64,000 bases of DNA from Nocardia beijingensis NBRC 16342 (GCF_001612785.1 NZ_BDBC01000003.1:1-64000); one strand, 5' to 3'. Positions 44,897-54,330 are shown, counted from the stretch's first letter. Notes: generated by a model from the letters alone, not told the origin. Program-made: numbers and translations.

Positions 44897-44911
44897 CACT
44901 CGTATCGCGAG

Positions 44912-44948
44912 AACGGCGGCTCCGGCTTCGGTCGGGGCCGCCGTTTTC
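44912..44948 (+). terminator. Terminator of glmU-prs
   Basis: AACGGCGGCTCC pairs with GGGGCCGCCGTT (12 bp, one G-U pair) around a 10-base loop, then TTC. It lies 15 bases after the prs stop. Confidence 0.85.
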
Positions 44949-44990
44949 GTGGCCGCGTTAGCCACGGCGCTCACTGGGGATACCGAGGGT

Positions 44991-45248
44991 ATGAACCGTG
45001 ACCCGTTGGAGACCGACATGGGCGACGACGAGCAGGAGGACGAGATCCGCGAGTACCGGCGCAACATCGAGGATCCGCCCGACGACCTGCGCATTCGTTA
45101 CCACGAGGACGAGGACGACGGCACGCTCGGCATCGAGGACGAGCTGGGTGAGGAGTGGACGGCCCGCGACACGCGGGCCGAGGACCGGGCCGACGACCGA
45201 TCCGCCGAGGTGGCCGCGATCGAGATCGTCGACGACGAGGACCTCTGA
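44991..45248 (+). CDS. Small very acidic hypothetical protein
   Basis: The 85-residue product is dominated by Asp, Glu and Arg (DDEQEDEIREYRRN, YHEDEDDG, IEIVDDEDL) and is probably disordered or helical. ATG 44991 has GAGGG nearby; ATG 45018 would also fit. No family is recognised. It lies between prs and a DUF4190-like gene on the same strand. Confidence 0.55.
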   Translation: MNRDPLETDMGDDEQEDEIREYRRNIEDPPDDLRIRYHEDEDDGTLGIEDELGEEWTARDTRAEDRADDRSAEVAAIEIVDDEDL

Positions 45249-45348
45249 GCCCGCTCCGTTCCCGACGCGCCTGTAGCAATCGGCTATGACCGGGCGTTCG
45301 CCGTGGTAGGCATAGGTTGCGTGACCGGGACGACACGAGGAGGGTGCG

Positions 45349-46221
45349 ATGAGCACGCCGAAGGATCCGGACCACACCGGCGACGAACAGCGGCCGCCGG
45401 AGTCGTCATCGGAGCCGGCCAGGGAGACCTCCGGTGACAAGCCCGCCGAACCCGCGACCGGCGCCACTCCGGCGCAGGCGCCCGGCGGGCAGCCCACCGA
45501 GCACGACCCCGCCGCCGCACGACCGCCGGAACACGAGGAGGGCCCGGCCGACCAATGGTGGCAGTCCAGCAGCCCGCCTCCCGCCGGACCGCTGGGCGGC
45601 CAGTGGGGCGCCGAGCCCAGCGGTCAACCCGCCGAACCACGCCCATGGGGCGCCAACGGCGGTGGTGAGCAGCAGTCCTGGGGCGCCGAACCCGCCGGGC
45701 CGGGGACGGCCTCGTCGGGGTCCGCGCCGCAGCCTCCGGCCGACGAACCGACGAACCGGTTCACGCCCGACGAGCACGCGCAATACGGGTCGGGCGGGCA
45801 ACCGCCCTATCCGCCGACCGCACAGCCCGGCGAGTTCCAGCAGCCGCACCCCTCTCAGCAGCCGTATCCGCCGACCGGGCAGCCCCAGTACCCGCAGGGC
45901 GGTGGCTACGGCTATCCGGCGTCCGGGCCGCAGCAGCCGCAGTACGGCTACCCGCCCTATCCCCAGCAGGGATACGAGCCCTACGGCACCCCGCCGAAGC
46001 AGACGGGCAGCCAGGTGTACTCGATCATCGGTTTCGTCTGCGCGATCACCGCCGTGCTGTTCTGCCCGATCCTGTTCGGTCCGGCCGGGATAATCCTCGG
46101 CTTGATCGGGCGCAACAAGGGCGAATCACTCGGCAAATGGGCAGCGATCGCGGCGGCCGTCGGGATGGTGATCGGCCTCATCGTGGGATTCGCCGTGTTC
46201 GGCGGAGACATCACGACGTAG
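45349..46221 (+). CDS. Pro-rich protein with C-terminal DUF4190-like membrane domain
   Basis: This 290-residue protein has about 220 disordered residues rich in Pro, Gln, Gly and Tyr, with repeats such as QPPYPPT, QPYPPTGQPQYPQ and GYGYP. Then come two membrane helices (VYSIIGFVCAITAVLFCPIL and WAAIAAAVGMVIGLIVGFAV) in a DUF4190-type hairpin. ATG 45349 follows GAGGAGGG. Proteins of this build are common in actinobacteria, with unknown roles. Confidence 0.75.
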   Translation: MSTPKDPDHTGDEQRPPESSSEPARETSGDKPAEPATGATPAQAPGGQPTEHDPAAARPPEHEEGPADQWWQSSSPPPAGPLGGQWGAEPSGQPAEPRPWGANGGGEQQSWGAEPAGPGTASSGSAPQPPADEPTNRFTPDEHAQYGSGGQPPYPPTAQPGEFQQPHPSQQPYPPTGQPQYPQGGGYGYPASGPQQPQYGYPPYPQQGYEPYGTPPKQTGSQVYSIIGFVCAITAVLFCPILFGPAGIILGLIGRNKGESLGKWAAIAAAVGMVIGLIVGFAVFGGDITT

Positions 46222-46271
46222 ATTTTCGGTATGCGTCAATCGGGTGACATCAGCGCGGCGGGTGTGCGGGC

Positions 46272-46919
46272 ATGACCGGATTCGCGGGTTTCCCGCTCGC
46301 TGGGCTGGACTTCTACGAAGACTTGGAGGCCGACAACTCCAAAGCGTTCTGGACCGCGCACAAGAAGATCTACGACGAGTCGGTGCTCGCGCCCATGAAG
46401 GCGCTCGTGGCCGAGCTGGAGCCCGACTTCGGGACGGCCAAGATCTTCCGGCCCTACCGCGACGTGCGCTTCGCCAAGGACAAGTCCCCGTACAAGACCG
46501 CGCAGGGCGCCGTGGTGCGCGCCGCGGCGGGAGTCGGCTGGTATGTCCAGATCAACGCGGCGGGCTTGTTCGTCGGCGGCGGTTTCTACCAGGGCTCGCA
46601 GGAGCAGCTCGCGCAGCTGCGCGCCACCATCGATGACGAGGTGCGCGGCCCCGAGCTGGCGGCGATCCTGGCGAAACTCACCGACGCGGGCTTCACCATC
46701 GGCGGCGAGAAGCTGAAGACCAAACCCAAGGGCTACGACGCCGACCACCCGCGCATCGACCTGCTGCGCCACAAGTCCATCACCTGCGGCCGGGAATTCG
46801 GCGCGCCCGCCTGGCTGGACACGCCGCGCACCGCGAAGGAGGTGCGCGCCGCCTGGGAGACGATGCGGCCGCTGGTCGAGTGGCTCGGCGCGGTGGTCGG
46901 CGGCGCGCCGTCGTGGTGA
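46272..46919 (+). CDS. DUF2461 (TIGR02453) family protein
   Basis: This 215-residue protein matches the DUF2461 family. It begins FPLAGLDFYEDLEADNSKAF and has RPYRDVRFAKDKSPYK and GGGFYQGSQEQL. No biochemical function is established for the family. It converges with egtD, 21 bases apart. Confidence 0.82.
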   Translation: MTGFAGFPLAGLDFYEDLEADNSKAFWTAHKKIYDESVLAPMKALVAELEPDFGTAKIFRPYRDVRFAKDKSPYKTAQGAVVRAAAGVGWYVQINAAGLFVGGGFYQGSQEQLAQLRATIDDEVRGPELAAILAKLTDAGFTIGGEKLKTKPKGYDADHPRIDLLRHKSITCGREFGAPAWLDTPRTAKEVRAAWETMRPLVEWLGAVVGGAPSW

Positions 46920-46940
46920 GCGCCGCCGCGAGGCCCGTGG

Positions 46941-47912
46941 TCAGCGCCGCCCGGCGAGCAGCAGTGCGAAGCGATCGTCCGGATCGGTCCACACGTGGCC
47001 GGTGGCGAAGCCCGCGGCGGCGAGTTCGGATGCGAGGCCGTCGACCCTGAACTTGGCGGAGATCTCGGTGCGCATCTGTTCGCCGCGGCCGAAGCGCACG
47101 GTGAGGCCGAGTTCGCCGACGGTGACGGTCATGTCCTCGCCGGCCTCGAGCCGCATCTCGATCCACTCCCGCTCGGCGTCCCACACCGCGACATGCCGGA
47201 ATTTCTCCGGCGCGAAGTCGGCGCGCAGGCGAGCGTTCAACACGTGCAGCACGTTCCGGTTGAACTCGGCGGTGACGCCCGCGGCGTCGTCGTAGGCGGG
47301 AACGAGCACCGCCGGATCGGTGACCAGCCCGGCGCCGAGCAGCAGTTGCTCCCCCGGCTCGAGCACGTCGTGGATCCTGGCGAGGAATTCCGCCCGTTCC
47401 GCGGGGACCAGGTTGCCGATGGTGCCGCCGAGGAACGCGATCATCCGGCGTCCGCCGCGCGGCAGATTGTCCAACGAGTCGGTGAAATCGCTGACCACAC
47501 CGTGCACCCCGAGGCCGGGGAATTCGACCGCGACCTGATCGGCGGCCGCGCGCAGCGCCGCGGACGAGACATCTTGCGGCACATACTTCTTCAACGGACC
47601 GCGCGCGCTCAGAGCGGTGAGCAGCAGACGGGTCTTCGCCGCCGAGCCCGCGCCGAGTTCGACCAGCACCTCGGCCTGAGCGGCGTCGGCGATCTCGTCG
47701 ACCACACGCTCGAGCAGCGCGCGCTCGGTCCGCGTCGGGTAGTACTCGGGCAGCTCGGTGATGCGCTCGAACAGCTCGCTGCCCTTGGCGTCGTAGAACC
47801 ATTTGGGCGGCAACCACTTCGGGTCGGCGGTCAGCCCGAGCTCGGCGTCCGAGCGCAGCGCGGTGTTCAGGTCGTCTTCGGTCAGGTGGATGTCCAGCGT
47901 GACTGCGGTCAT
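46941..47912 (-). CDS. egtD: L-histidine N-alpha-methyltransferase EgtD
   Basis: EgtD trimethylates histidine to hercynine with S-adenosylmethionine, the first committed ergothioneine step. The 323 residues match the family. They show WFYDAKGSELFERITELPEYYPTR split around the substrate site, ELGAGSAAKTRLLL for SAM binding, and FLGGTIGNL. ATG 47912 has GAAAGG upstream. It is the last gene of the egtA-B-C-D unit, 12 bases after egtC. Confidence 0.95.
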   Translation of the reverse strand: MTAVTLDIHLTEDDLNTALRSDAELGLTADPKWLPPKWFYDAKGSELFERITELPEYYPTRTERALLERVVDEIADAAQAEVLVELGAGSAAKTRLLLTALSARGPLKKYVPQDVSSAALRAAADQVAVEFPGLGVHGVVSDFTDSLDNLPRGGRRMIAFLGGTIGNLVPAERAEFLARIHDVLEPGEQLLLGAGLVTDPAVLVPAYDDAAGVTAEFNRNVLHVLNARLRADFAPEKFRHVAVWDAEREWIEMRLEAGEDMTVTVGELGLTVRFGRGEQMRTEISAKFRVDGLASELAAAGFATGHVWTDPDDRFALLLAGRR

Positions 47913-47924
47913 GGCACCGGCCTT

Positions 47925-48734
47925 TCAGAGGAGGGGGTCGACGGACAACGCGCCGGGCCTGGCGCTCACCAGGCTGCGGTCCGGGATCGGCTGCCAGCGG
48001 GGGTCGTCGTCGAACGGTTCGGAGGACACGAGGGCGAAATCATCGGTGACCAGCACCGATAGCGAATGGTGGCAAGTGGTCGCCCACAGTTGGGCGCCAT
48101 CGGAGAGCAGGAGGTTCAGGCGCGCTTGCGGCGCCCGATCGAGGACCGCGGACACGAGCAGCCGCAGTGCCGCCGGAGCCGCTGACCACTCGCCGTCCGG
48201 GGCTCCGGTGGACAGCAGGTCGCACAGCAGCACCCAGAGCGTGGCCGCGTCGGTGGCCGATTCCGCCTCCAGCAGCCGCGCCGGAGTGAACAGATCCTCG
48301 GCGCCGAGGTCGCTCGCGACGATGGCGAACTCGGCCGCCACGTCGGTGAGGGTGCGCCGCCAGTCGGGCACGACGCCGTTGTGGCTGAACGCCCAGCGGT
48401 CCCGGGTGAACGGTGCGCACGCCGACCGCTCGACCGGCATGCCGACCGTGGCCGACCGCACCGCCGCCAGCACCGCGGCCGACTCCAGCTGCGGCAATAC
48501 CTCTTCCACGGCCGGGTCGGTCCAGATCGGCGCGGCGTTGCGGTAACGGCTGACGGTGACCGTGTCGTGTTCCGAGCCGCGCCACCAGGCGACGCCGAAA
48601 CCGTCGGCGTTGATGGTGCCGCCGTGCCGCATGTCGCGCGGCGCCCACGCCTGGGTGCGCAGCGAATGGGAACCGAGGGTCACCATGTCGCCCACCCGCA
48701 CCGGCGGGCCGACGTAGCCCAGGTGTCTACACAT
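47925..48734 (-). CDS. egtC: Gamma-glutamyl-hercynylcysteine sulfoxide hydrolase EgtC
   Basis: EgtC is an Ntn-type glutamine amidotransferase homologue that removes glutamate from the EgtB product. The start MCRHLGYVG puts the catalytic Cys at position 2, which fixes ATG 48734 as the start and rejects a longer frame. The 269 residues include WAFSHNGVVPDWR. It lies 66 bases after egtB. Confidence 0.94.
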   Translation of the reverse strand: MCRHLGYVGPPVRVGDMVTLGSHSLRTQAWAPRDMRHGGTINADGFGVAWWRGSEHDTVTVSRYRNAAPIWTDPAVEEVLPQLESAAVLAAVRSATVGMPVERSACAPFTRDRWAFSHNGVVPDWRRTLTDVAAEFAIVASDLGAEDLFTPARLLEAESATDAATLWVLLCDLLSTGAPDGEWSAAPAALRLLVSAVLDRAPQARLNLLLSDGAQLWATTCHHSLSVLVTDDFALVSSEPFDDDPRWQPIPDRSLVSARPGALSVDPLL

Positions 48735-48800
48735 CCGCACCCGCCGTCGCCGGGCGCGGGCCGCGCGCCGCACACCATCGCCGGGCACGACCGGCGCCGC

Positions 48801-50147
48801 TCACTCCCCTTCTCCCGGCCGCAGATCCCGCGCCAGGCGGAACCCGGCGAAGATCTGGCGGCGGATGGGGTGATCCCAGTTGCGGAAGGTGCCGCGGCAG
48901 GCCACCGGATCGGTGCCGAAGGAACCGCCGCGCAGCACCCGGTAGTCACCGCCGAAGAACACCTCGGAGTACTCCCGGTAGGGGAACGCGCGGAATCCGG
49001 GGTACGGTTCGAAACCCGAAGCGGTCCATTCCCACACGTCCCCGATCAACTGGTGCACGCCCGCGGCAGACGCACCGGCCGGATACGCGCCCACCTCGGC
49101 GGGCTCCAGGTGCCGCTGCCCGAGATTCGCGGTGGCGTCATCGGGATCGGCGTCGCCCCAAGGGAATCGGCGCGACGCGCCGGTGGCGGGGTCGAATCTG
49201 GCCGCCTTCTCCCACTCGGCTTCGGTGGGCAGGCGCTTGCCCGCCCAGTTCGCGTACGCCTCGGCCTCGAACCAGCACACGTGCACCACCGGCTGCCGGG
49301 GACGCAGTGGGGTCATCACCCCGAACACCCGCCGCCACCAGCGCCCGGACGGATCGCGCTCCCAGAACTGCGGCGCGACCAGGCCCGCCTCGACGCGATG
49401 CGCCCAGCCGCGCTCGGACCAGAGTTCGGGGCGGTCGTAGCCGCCGTCGTCGACGAAGGCCAGGTACTGCTCGTTGGTCACCGGCGCGGCGTCGATCGCG
49501 AAACCGGCCACGTGGACCGGATGGGCGGGACGCTCGTTGTCCAGCGCCCACGGGTCGGTCGAGGTGCCCATGGTGAATTCGCCCGCCGGGATGACGACTT
49601 CCCCGCCGACGGTCGCCGTCGCGGCAGGCGCGTCCGCCGCGGCGAGCACGGCGGCGCCCGTGCGCAACTGGTGGGTGGCCAGCATGGTCTCGTCGTGCTG
49701 CTGCTCGTGCTGGGCGATCATGCCGAAGGCGAATCCGGCGTCGAGCAGCGGACGGCCGCGCAGGTCGCTGCGCTCGAGCACGTCGAAGACCTTGTCGCGC
49801 ACGGTGCCGACGTAGTCGCGGGCCTGGGCGGGATCGAGCAGTGGCAGCGTGGGCCGGTTCGCGCGGGCGTGTTTGAAGGCGTCGTAGAGCTCGTCGATGT
49901 CGGCGCGCACCGGGTCGCGTCCGCCGACGTCGCGCACGAGCCAGAGTTCTTCCTGATTGCCGATGTGCGCCAGGTCCCAGACCAGGGGGCTCATCAGACG
50001 CGAATGCTGGGCCACGAGTTCGGCTTCGTCGACGCAGTCGGTCAGCGTGAGCGTGCGCTGCCTCGCGCGCGTGAGAACGGCGGCGATCCGGTCCCTGAGC
50101 TGTTCGGTGCCGGAGTTGTCGGTCGGGGCGGGATGGAAAGTGGTCAC
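48801..50147 (-). CDS. egtB: Hercynine oxygenase EgtB
   Basis: EgtB is an iron-dependent sulfoxide synthase joining hercynine and gamma-glutamylcysteine. The 448-residue protein has a DinB-like N-terminal domain with HEQQHDE (HX3HXE, iron ligands) and an FGE/sulfatase-modifying type C-terminal domain (GEFTMGTS to NWDHPIRRQIFAGFRL). I start at GTG 50147, nine bases after GGAG; ATG 50156 abuts that GGAG and is less likely. Confidence 0.93.
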   Translation of the reverse strand: MTTFHPAPTDNSGTEQLRDRIAAVLTRARQRTLTLTDCVDEAELVAQHSRLMSPLVWDLAHIGNQEELWLVRDVGGRDPVRADIDELYDAFKHARANRPTLPLLDPAQARDYVGTVRDKVFDVLERSDLRGRPLLDAGFAFGMIAQHEQQHDETMLATHQLRTGAAVLAAADAPAATATVGGEVVIPAGEFTMGTSTDPWALDNERPAHPVHVAGFAIDAAPVTNEQYLAFVDDGGYDRPELWSERGWAHRVEAGLVAPQFWERDPSGRWWRRVFGVMTPLRPRQPVVHVCWFEAEAYANWAGKRLPTEAEWEKAARFDPATGASRRFPWGDADPDDATANLGQRHLEPAEVGAYPAGASAAGVHQLIGDVWEWTASGFEPYPGFRAFPYREYSEVFFGGDYRVLRGGSFGTDPVACRGTFRNWDHPIRRQIFAGFRLARDLRPGEGE

Positions 50148-50274
50148 TGGAAACATCTCCGGGATTCGTGATGATCGTCGTGGGCGTGAGCGGCCTCGGT
50201 GCGGCTGCGGCCGATGGGGCACACGCCGGTCCGATGGACCGGGTGGCCGTCGGGAAAGCGCGGCTCGGTGCTGG

Positions 50275-51612
50275 TCACGTCACGGCCTCCGGAGGCCGCG
50301 GATCGAGGCGCTCGGTGGCGTCCTCGGTCGGCGTGCGACCACGGCGACATCGTTCGGCGGCGGATTCGACGGCGCGGGCCGCGTCATCGGTCGCGGTGTG
50401 CTCGGCCGCGAGGCGCAGCAGCGCGACCGCGCAGGCCCGGATGTCCGGATCGGCCAATCCGTAGCGCGCGGCATCGACCCAGCGGCCGGCCTGCGGCGCC
50501 GCGATCGAGCTCGCCTCCGCGACCACTTCGGGGCTGGACATGAGCGCGTCGAAGACGTGCACCGGAACGGTCCACGCGTCACCGGGCTGCGCGTCGATGT
50601 AGCGGACCTCCAGGTGGCCGGACGCGCGCACCGGCGGGAACAGCGTGGTGAGGTGATACGCGAGATCGCCGGTATCGGGGCGGCGGCCCACCTCGTCGTC
50701 CAGCGCGCCGGACAGCCAGTCGGCGAAGGTGGCCCCCGGCGGCGCGGACCACTCGGCGCCGTCGCCGCGTTCCGCTTCGTCGCCGGGCCCGCGCACGCAC
50801 AACAGCGGCACGTCCAGCGCCCATCTGCCGTAGGCGGCCACCGGATCGGTCCAGTCCAGCACCGGCGGACGGGTGCGCGCGTTGTCCAGCCGCAGCCAGG
50901 CCCGCATGCGCTGGGAGGCCCACGTTCCCGGCGGCGCGCCACGCAGAACGGGTGAACAGGCGAAGGCGGCCAGCAGTGCCGGGCCGACGGCGTACAGGGC
51001 GGTCCACCGCGCGGTGACGTCCGCGCGGTCGGCGCCCGCGTCGACGCTGACCTGGGTGGCCGCGGTATTGCACATCATCAGCTTGCCGAACGGTCCGATA
51101 CCGCCGAAGGAGCGCTCCATCGCGCGGTAGCGCGGAAGCTGAAGCAAGCGTTTGGGGCGGCGGTCCGCGTCGGCGGCGACGGAAACGGGGCGGATGGCCC
51201 GGGATTCGAGAAGTTCCCGCAACAGGCGGGCATCGTCGCGCAGCCGATCACACAGCTGGGCGGCAGCGTCGTAAGGAGCGCTGGAGAGTTCGATTTGACC
51301 ACCGGGTTCCAGAGTGACCCGGCTGCCCCCCGGCAGCGTGAGCGCCGGCGAATCAGGGGCGATGGACCGTGGTGCGTACGGTCCGAGAGCGTCCGCCAAG
51401 GCGGACAACTGGGGGCGCGGAGCCGCCGAAGGACCCGACGCCGAACACTCACCCTGCACCGTGAGCCATTCGAGTTCGGCGCCGATCAGCGCGGGTGGCC
51501 CGAGCTTGAAGCACACTCCGCCGATAAAGGCTTCCGCCGCCGCGCGGGAGGACAGTTCTCCCTGCTCGGTGGCACAACCGGCCGACTCAGGACTCTCGAG
51601 CGTGACCGCCAT
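50275..51612 (-). CDS. egtA: Glutamate-cysteine ligase EgtA
   Basis: EgtA supplies gamma-glutamylcysteine for ergothioneine. The 445 residues match actinobacterial GCS2-like enzymes: IGAELEWLTV near the N-terminus, the ARLLRELLESR helix, RYRAMERSFGG and MMCNTAATQVSVD. ATG 51612 has GGAGG five bases upstream, so the long upstream frame is rejected. It is the first gene of egtABCD and divergent from egtE. Confidence 0.93.
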   Translation of the reverse strand: MAVTLESPESAGCATEQGELSSRAAAEAFIGGVCFKLGPPALIGAELEWLTVQGECSASGPSAAPRPQLSALADALGPYAPRSIAPDSPALTLPGGSRVTLEPGGQIELSSAPYDAAAQLCDRLRDDARLLRELLESRAIRPVSVAADADRRPKRLLQLPRYRAMERSFGGIGPFGKLMMCNTAATQVSVDAGADRADVTARWTALYAVGPALLAAFACSPVLRGAPPGTWASQRMRAWLRLDNARTRPPVLDWTDPVAAYGRWALDVPLLCVRGPGDEAERGDGAEWSAPPGATFADWLSGALDDEVGRRPDTGDLAYHLTTLFPPVRASGHLEVRYIDAQPGDAWTVPVHVFDALMSSPEVVAEASSIAAPQAGRWVDAARYGLADPDIRACAVALLRLAAEHTATDDAARAVESAAERCRRGRTPTEDATERLDPRPPEAVT

Positions 51613-51787
51613 GCCAACCTCCAGTGGGCGTCGGGACGTTGTCCGCTGTTCTTGGTTATCGCCATTCGGCGTGGAGGTATTCCACTCCAAGGCCGAAATC
51701 CACGTGCGGCGATCCATCCAGCGTAGCCACGCCGACCGACAAGAAACCGACATGAAGCCGAACAATCCACCCGATAAGGTCGGCTCC

Positions 51788-52978
51788 ATGCTGGATGACG
51801 CCCGCGTACGAGCCGACACTCCCGGATGCGTTTCCGGGCCGGAACCAGGACCCGTTTTCCTCGACAGCGCCGGATCGTCGCTGCCGCCGCGGGTCGTCAC
51901 CGACACCGTCGTCGCCCATCTGCGGCGGGAAGCGGAGATCGGCGGCTATCGCGCCGCGAACGAGCGGCTGGACGATCTCGCCGATGTCAAGACCGCGATC
52001 GGCGCGCTGATCAACGCCGAGCCCGAGAGCATCGCGCTCAGCGACAGCGCCACCCGGTCCTGGGCGGACTTCTTCTATTCGGTCCCGCTCGCGGCGGGCG
52101 ACCGCATCCTGGTCTCCGAGGCGGACTACGCCAGCAATGCGATCGCCGCCCTGCAACGCGCCCGCGCCACCGGCGCCACGGTGGAGAAGATCCCCAGCGA
52201 CGGCAGCGGGCAGATCGACCTCGACGCGCTGGCCGACCTGGTCGACGAGCGGGTCAAGCTGGTGTCGGTGCTGCACGCGCCGACCAACGGCGGGCTGGTG
52301 AATCCGGCCGCCGAGGCGACCAGGATCGCGCACTCGGTCGGCGCGCTGGTGCTGCTCGACGCCTGTCAGTCCGCGGGGCAGTTGCCCTTGGACGTGGCCG
52401 AGCTGGGTGTGGACGCCCTGTCGGCCACGGGTCGCAAGTGGCTGCGCGGCCCGCGCGGCACCGGATTCCTGTATCTGCGGCCGGAGTTGGCGCGCTCGCT
52501 GGAACCCGGACGGCTCGACCTGCACAGCGCGGAATGGACCGGCCCGCACGACTACCGGCTCGCGCCGGACGCCAGCCGCTTCGAATTCTGGGAATGCGAC
52601 GTCGCCGCCCGCCTCGGCCTCGGCGCCGCCGTGCGGTATCTGCTCGAGCTGGGCCCGGAGAACGTCTACGCCGCGATCGCGGCCCGCGCCGAGCACCTGC
52701 GCAAGGCGCTGCCGGAGATTCCCGGCGTCACCGTGCGCGATCAAGGCATCCGGCACAGCGGCATCGTGTCGTTCACCGTCGACGGCGTGGAGCCCGTCGA
52801 GGTGCGCGACCGGCTGCTGGCACAGGACATCACCGTCACGGTCAGTCACGCGAGTTCCACCCTGCTCGACATGACCGGCCGCGGCCTGGCCTCCGTCGTG
52901 CGCGCCTCGCCGCACTGCTTCGTCGGCTTCGACGAACTCGACCGCTTCGTCGCCGCGGTGGCGCGGCTGCGCGGCTGA
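51788..52978 (+). CDS. egtE: PLP-dependent class V aminotransferase-like protein, EgtE-like
   Basis: EgtE is a PLP-dependent C-S lyase that releases ergothioneine from hercynylcysteine sulfoxide. This 396-residue protein is a class V fold with FLDSAGSSLPP, DACQSAGQLPLDV and the PLP Lys in SATGRKWLRGPRGTGF. It begins 175 bases from egtA on the other strand; in mycobacteria egtA-E are collinear, so this order differs. Membership is inferred from fold and context, and a cysteine desulfurase-like role cannot be excluded. I chose ATG 51788 (AAGG upstream); ATG 51752 is possible. Confidence 0.8.
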   Translation: MLDDARVRADTPGCVSGPEPGPVFLDSAGSSLPPRVVTDTVVAHLRREAEIGGYRAANERLDDLADVKTAIGALINAEPESIALSDSATRSWADFFYSVPLAAGDRILVSEADYASNAIAALQRARATGATVEKIPSDGSGQIDLDALADLVDERVKLVSVLHAPTNGGLVNPAAEATRIAHSVGALVLLDACQSAGQLPLDVAELGVDALSATGRKWLRGPRGTGFLYLRPELARSLEPGRLDLHSAEWTGPHDYRLAPDASRFEFWECDVAARLGLGAAVRYLLELGPENVYAAIAARAEHLRKALPEIPGVTVRDQGIRHSGIVSFTVDGVEPVEVRDRLLAQDITVTVSHASSTLLDMTGRGLASVVRASPHCFVGFDELDRFVAAVARLRG

Positions 52979-52993
52979 ACCACGAGGAACAGG

Positions 52994-53554
52994 TCAGGCC
53001 AGGTGCACCGCCAGTGCCCTGGCCACCAGAGCCGCCGCGTCCGCTTCCGGGTCGACCAGGCGCAGGCTGCGATTGGCCCGCGCGGTGGCGATTCCGTGCA
53101 CATTGGTCCACAGGGCGATCGCGCGGTGGCGGGGATCGATCGCGCTCGATTCCGCCGCCGCGCCGACCAGCTCGGCGAACCGCGCGAACAGCGGCAGGCT
53201 GACCGACCGCAGGTTCTCGCCGGAGCCCTCGAGCAGGTCGTGCCGGAACATCAGGGTGAACATCTCCGGCCGCCGCGCCGCGAACTCGATGTACTCGCCG
53301 CTCATCCCGGCGAGCCGGTCGCGCGCCGCCCCGGCGTCCACCGCGGCGAACCGGTCCGCGAGGTCGGCGAACCCGCGCGCCGCGATGGCGGCGAGCAGTG
53401 CGCGGTGGGTGGGGAAATAGCGCCGCGGCGCACCGTGTGAGACGCCCGCGGCCCTGGTGATGACCCGCAGTCCCAGTCCGGCGGCGCCGACCTCTTCGAG
53501 CAGATCGACGCCCGCGTCGACCAGTCGATCTCGCAGCGACTCGCTCTCGGCCAT
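52994..53554 (-). CDS. TetR repressor, divergent from an acyltransferase gene
   Basis: This 186-residue TetR protein has a short helix-turn-helix (LRVITRAAGVSHGAPRRYF) and a WHG-type ligand domain (LWTNVHGIATA). ATG 53554 directly abuts the first of three 15-bp palindromes shared with the divergent acyltransferase gene. It therefore very probably represses both genes, with an acyl or lipid ligand as inducer. The mRNA has little or no leader before the ATG. Confidence 0.85.
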   Translation of the reverse strand: MAESESLRDRLVDAGVDLLEEVGAAGLGLRVITRAAGVSHGAPRRYFPTHRALLAAIAARGFADLADRFAAVDAGAARDRLAGMSGEYIEFAARRPEMFTLMFRHDLLEGSGENLRSVSLPLFARFAELVGAAAESSAIDPRHRAIALWTNVHGIATARANRSLRLVDPEADAAALVARALAVHLA

Positions 53555-53569
53555 GTGGACATTGTCTAC
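53555..53569. promoter_or_regulatory. Operator 1: GTGGACATTGTCTAC
   Basis: It matches GTAGACA-N-TGTCTAC at 14 of 15 positions and touches the TetR start codon. Confidence 0.75.
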
Positions 53570-53598
53570 GCCCGCCGCTGCCCCATCGCACGCCGGGC

Positions 53599-53613
53599 GT
53601 AGACACTGTCTAC
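53599..53613. promoter_or_regulatory. Operator 2: GTAGACACTGTCTAC
   Basis: A perfect 7-1-7 palindrome with centre 44 bases from operator 1 and 23 from operator 3. Confidence 0.8.
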
Positions 53614-53621
53614 AAGATCGG

Positions 53622-53636
53622 GTAGACAATGTCTAC
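53622..53636. promoter_or_regulatory. Operator 3: GTAGACAATGTCTAC
   Basis: A perfect 7-1-7 palindrome. It contains an ATG (53629) that is in frame with the acyltransferase but probably not its start. Confidence 0.8.
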
Positions 53637-53658
53637 GCTCACTCACCAGGAGGTTCCC

Positions 53659-54330
53659 GTGTGGTATCCGCTCTTCAAGTACGTCCTGCTCGGTCCGCTG
53701 CTGCGGTTGCTCGGCAGGCCGGTGATCGAAGGGCTGGACAACGTTCCGCGCACCGGGCCGGTGATCATCGCGGCCAACCACCTCGCCGTGATCGACTCGC
53801 TCTACCTCGCGCTGGTCGTGCCACGGCGGGTGACGTTCCTGGCGAAGCAGGAGTACTTCACGGGGAAGGGCGTGCGCGGCCGGATCAACCGCTGGTTCTA
53901 CTCGGTCTCCGGACAAGTCCCGGTCGATCGGACCGGTGGTGACGCGGCCGCCGCGGCACTGACCGCCGCCACCCGCATCCTGGCCGACGGCGGGGTCTGG
54001 GCGATCCATCCCGAAGGTACCCGTTCACCCGACGGGCGCGTCTATCGCGGCCGCACCGGCACCCTGCGGGTCGCCATGGCCACCGGCGCGCCCGTCGTTC
54101 CGGTGACCATCTCGGGCACCGATCGGGTGAATCCGCGCGGCAGCCGTCTGCTGCGTTTCGGCAAGGTGCGCATCACGTTCGGCGCGCCGCGCCGCTATCC
54201 ACCCGCCGAGCAGCGCCACCAGGTGCGCGCCGCGACCGACGAGTTGATGCGCGAACTGGCCGCCCGCTCGGGCCGCCGCTACGTCGATCATTACGCCGCG
54301 ACCTTTCCGGCCGCCGTTTCGCGCCCCTGA
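53659..54330 (+). CDS. PlsC-type 1-acylglycerol-3-phosphate acyltransferase
   Basis: This 223-residue acyltransferase probably acylates lysophosphatidic acid or another envelope lipid at the membrane. Motifs seen are [12 protein letters not shown] (HX4D), [14 protein letters not shown] and [18 protein letters not shown] 53659 follows AGGAGG by five bases. The ATG at 53629 falls inside an operator and has no ribosome site. It is controlled by the divergent TetR gene through three palindromes. It is distinct from the HAD-fused PlsC at 30997-32409. Confidence 0.88.
   Translation: MWYPLFKYVLLGPLLRLLGRPVIEGLDNVPRTGPVIIAANHLAVIDSLYLALVVPRRVTFLAKQEYFTGKGVRGRINRWFYSVSGQVPVDRTGGDAAAAALTAATRILADGGVWAIHPEGTRSPDGRVYRGRTGTLRVAMATGAPVVPVTISGTDRVNPRGSRLLRFGKVRITFGAPRRYPPAEQRHQVRAATDELMRELAARSGRRYVDHYAATFPAAVSRP

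Noticed and set aside
53629..53658. ATG 53629 as start of the acyltransferase
   Set aside because: It lies inside operator 3 without a ribosome site; GTG 53659 has AGGAGG at ideal spacing and fits the family start.
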